64,000 nucleotides of DNA from Ardenticatena maritima (GTDB taxonomy: Bacteria; Chloroflexota; Anaerolineae; Ardenticatenales; Ardenticatenaceae). The position numbers and the translations under genes are program-made. The stretch's first letter is position 1. The number at the start of each line of letters is the position of its first letter. This document shows positions 62,654 to 64,000 of the stretch, piece after piece. The stretch is from assembly GCF_001306175.1 (NCBI RefSeq), contig NZ_LGKN01000005.1, forward strand, positions 434,001 through 498,000. Reading direction: 5' to 3'. Below the pieces are notes generated by a model that did no database searches, was not told the DNA's origin, and saw only the letters and a program-made list of their open reading frames with translations.

Positions 62654-63673
62654 ATGAAGCGACTTTCCTGGCTGGTTGTATCCCTGCTCGTGTTCGTGTT
62701 GGCTGCCTGTGGCGGCAGCAATGAAAGCACGACCACCACAGAAGGTAGTGCGGAATTGAGCGGCAACATTTTGATTGACGGTTCCAGTACCGTTTTCCCC
62801 ATCAGTGAAGCCGTTGCCGAAGAATTTGGTCTGGAAAACCCGAATGTGCGTGTCTCCGTTGGTGTGAGCGGCACAGGCGGCGGGTTCAAGAAGTTCTGCG
62901 CTGGCGAAACCGACATTTCGGATGCCTCGCGTCCCATCAAGCAGAGCGAAATTGAACAGTGCCAGGCGAACGGGATTGAATTCATCGAGTTGCCGGTGGC
63001 GTTTGACGGTTTGACCGTGGTGGTCAATCCCGAAAACGATTGGGCGACCTGCATGACCGTGGACGAGTTGAAGATGATTTGGGAGCCGAGCGCCCAGGGC
63101 GTGATTACCAAGTGGAGCCAGGTGCGCCCCGACTGGCCGGATGAAACGCTGAGCCTCTACGGTCCCGGCACCGACTCGGGGACGTTCGACTACTTCACCG
63201 ACGCGATTGTGGGTGAAGAAGGCGCCAGCCGCGGCGATTACACCGCCAGCGAGGACGACAACGTTTTGGTGCAGGGTGTCGCCAACGACAAGTACGCCCT
63301 CGGCTACTTCGGCTTTGCGTACTACGTCGAAAACCAGGGGAAGGTGAAAGCCGTGGCGATTGACGGCGGCAACGGCTGTGTCGAGCCAACGGTGGAAACC
63401 ATCAACAACGGGACGTACCAGCCGCTGTCGCGCCCCATCTTCATCTACGTGAGCACCAAGGCGCTGGAACGCCCCGAGGTCGAAGCGTTCGTCAACTTCT
63501 ACCTGGACAACGCCGCCACGTTGGCCGAAGAAGTGGGCTACGTTGGGTTGCCCGAAAAGGCGTATGAACTGGCGAAAGCGCGCGTCGCCCAGCGCATTAC
63601 GGGTTCGGTCTTCAGTGGTGGTTCGCAAGTGGGCGTTTCGATTGAAGATTTGCTGGCGATTGAAGAGCAATGA
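62654..63673 (+). CDS. pstS: Phosphate ABC transporter substrate-binding lipoprotein PstS
   Basis: A 339-residue lipoprotein precursor. The signal ends VLAACGG (lipobox Cys about residue 19), followed by a Ser/Thr spacer. The mature part has [55 protein letters not shown], whose Ser/Thr/Asp residues form the phosphate cleft, and [13 protein letters not shown]. It captures phosphate outside the cell and passes it to PstCAB. AAGGAG precedes the ATG by 10 bases. The next gene is pstC. Confidence 0.96.
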   Translation: MKRLSWLVVSLLVFVLAACGGSNESTTTTEGSAELSGNILIDGSSTVFPISEAVAEEFGLENPNVRVSVGVSGTGGGFKKFCAGETDISDASRPIKQSEIEQCQANGIEFIELPVAFDGLTVVVNPENDWATCMTVDELKMIWEPSAQGVITKWSQVRPDWPDETLSLYGPGTDSGTFDYFTDAIVGEEGASRGDYTASEDDNVLVQGVANDKYALGYFGFAYYVENQGKVKAVAIDGGNGCVEPTVETINNGTYQPLSRPIFIYVSTKALERPEVEAFVNFYLDNAATLAEEVGYVGLPEKAYELAKARVAQRITGSVFSGGSQVGVSIEDLLAIEEQ

Positions 63674-63709
63674 GCGTTTCGCCAGAACAACGTGCGTTAT
63701 GATAGAATG

Positions 63710-63742
63710 CCGACGGTATGAGTGGGATGCTCATACCGTCGG
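63710..63742 (+). other. 13-bp hairpin between pstS and pstC
   Basis: CCGACGGTATGAG / CTCATACCGTCGG with loop TGGGATG, followed by TTCTTG. Between a binding-protein gene and its permease gene this often acts as an attenuator or RNA-stabilising element, giving excess PstS. A possible internal -10 (TATGAT around 63698) precedes it. Confidence 0.6.
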
Positions 63743-63789
63743 TTCTTGTTCAGTGAGGGGAGCGCGTACATGAAAGGAGTTGACCGGCT

Positions 63790-64000
63790 ATGAGCACATC
63801 TCTGCCCATTTCCGAGGCGTTGCGGCGCAAACGACGCCGCGACGTGGGGGAAACAGTCATTCGCTATTTGCTCTTGTTGTGCGGCTTGGTTTCGATTGCG
63901 ACGACGATTGCGATTGTTGTGATTCTGTTTTGGGAATCGGTGCAATTCTTCCGCGACCCGCTGGTCTCGGTGTGGGAGTTTCTGACCGACACGCAATGGA
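63790..64000 (+). CDS. pstC: Phosphate ABC transporter permease PstC (N-terminal part, cut by window edge)
   Basis: Seventy residues are visible. After a basic leader (SEALRRKRRRDVGETVIRY) comes the first membrane helix (LLLLCGLVSIATTIAIVVILFWESV), then FFRDPLVSVWEFLTDTQW, a classic PstC start. AAAGGAG lies ahead of ATG 63790; an earlier ATG at 63770 hits a stop after seven codons. It follows pstS by 116 bp with a hairpin between them. Confidence 0.92.
   Translation, partial: MSTSLPISEALRRKRRRDVGETVIRYLLLLCGLVSIATTIAIVVILFWESVQFFRDPLVSVWEFLTDTQW

Overview
This window is chromosomal DNA of moderately high GC content from a bacterium that looks like a member of the Chloroflexota, perhaps a thermophilic Ardenticatenia-like lineage. 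That placement is an inference from gene content: Thr/Pro-rich linkers in surface proteins, a double-histone-fold DUF1931 protein, MoxR/DUF58 and ABC-2 gene clusters, a membrane-anchored SDH-family protease, and a malic enzyme fused to a phosphotransacetylase domain. No rRNA, tRNA, CRISPR array, insertion sequence or prophage was recognised. Both window ends cut genes: a PfkB-family sugar kinase on the left and pstC on the right.

Layout. 0-2 kb: sugar kinase (-), biotin protein ligase (+) and a 41-residue membrane peptide. 2-10.2 kb: a minus-strand cluster of a large membrane protein, an ABC-2 transporter, a coiled-coil membrane protein, a MoxR ATPase and a DUF58 protein. 10.4-16.8 kb: a GT39-type membrane glycosyltransferase, a Ser/Thr kinase, an AT-rich 67-residue protein and FtsH. 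16.8-17.37 kb: a 580-bp gene-free gap full of DnaA-box-like 9-mers. 17.4-20.9 kb: TsaD, DUF4446, RpiA and a hydroxyacid dehydrogenase. 20.9-27.4 kb: a branched-chain amino acid ABC operon with an MFS transporter. 27.6-30.4 kb: a double-permease/ATPase importer without its binding protein. 30.5-36 kb: two DUF2085 proteins, an Lgt-like protein, a TlpA-like thioredoxin and a copper P-type ATPase. 36.2-46.9 kb: a helicase with an HNH insert, two CPBP proteases, surface proteins, SSB, an M6-like metalloprotease and a lipoprotein. 46.9-51.2 kb: a minus-strand operon ending in a ketopantoate reductase-like gene. 51.4-57.2 kb: rhomboid, SDH protease, pseudo-rhomboid, ClpB and the histone-fold protein. 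57.3-64 kb: lipoprotein, RdgB, malic enzyme, PRPP synthetase and the start of a pst phosphate operon.

Main discoveries. (1) Two parS-type centromere sites, one a full 16/16 match to the Bacillus-type consensus and one 15/16, lie 1.8 kb apart at 28.65 and 30.43 kb. About 12 kb away is a gap with phased DnaA-box-like arrays; together they suggest an origin-proximal region even though dnaA is not in the window. A second phased array at 2.95-3.05 kb shares a 16-nt element with it in inverted orientation. (2) An MrfA-type DEXH helicase carries an HNH nuclease motif inserted near its zinc-binding C-terminus. (3) A [rhomboid + SDH protease] unit has been duplicated: the second rhomboid has Asn in place of the catalytic Ser and the second SDH gene appears reduced to a stub. 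(4) An Lgt-like protein lacking the family's signature residues sits in an operon with a TlpA-like protein and two DUF2085 paralogues.
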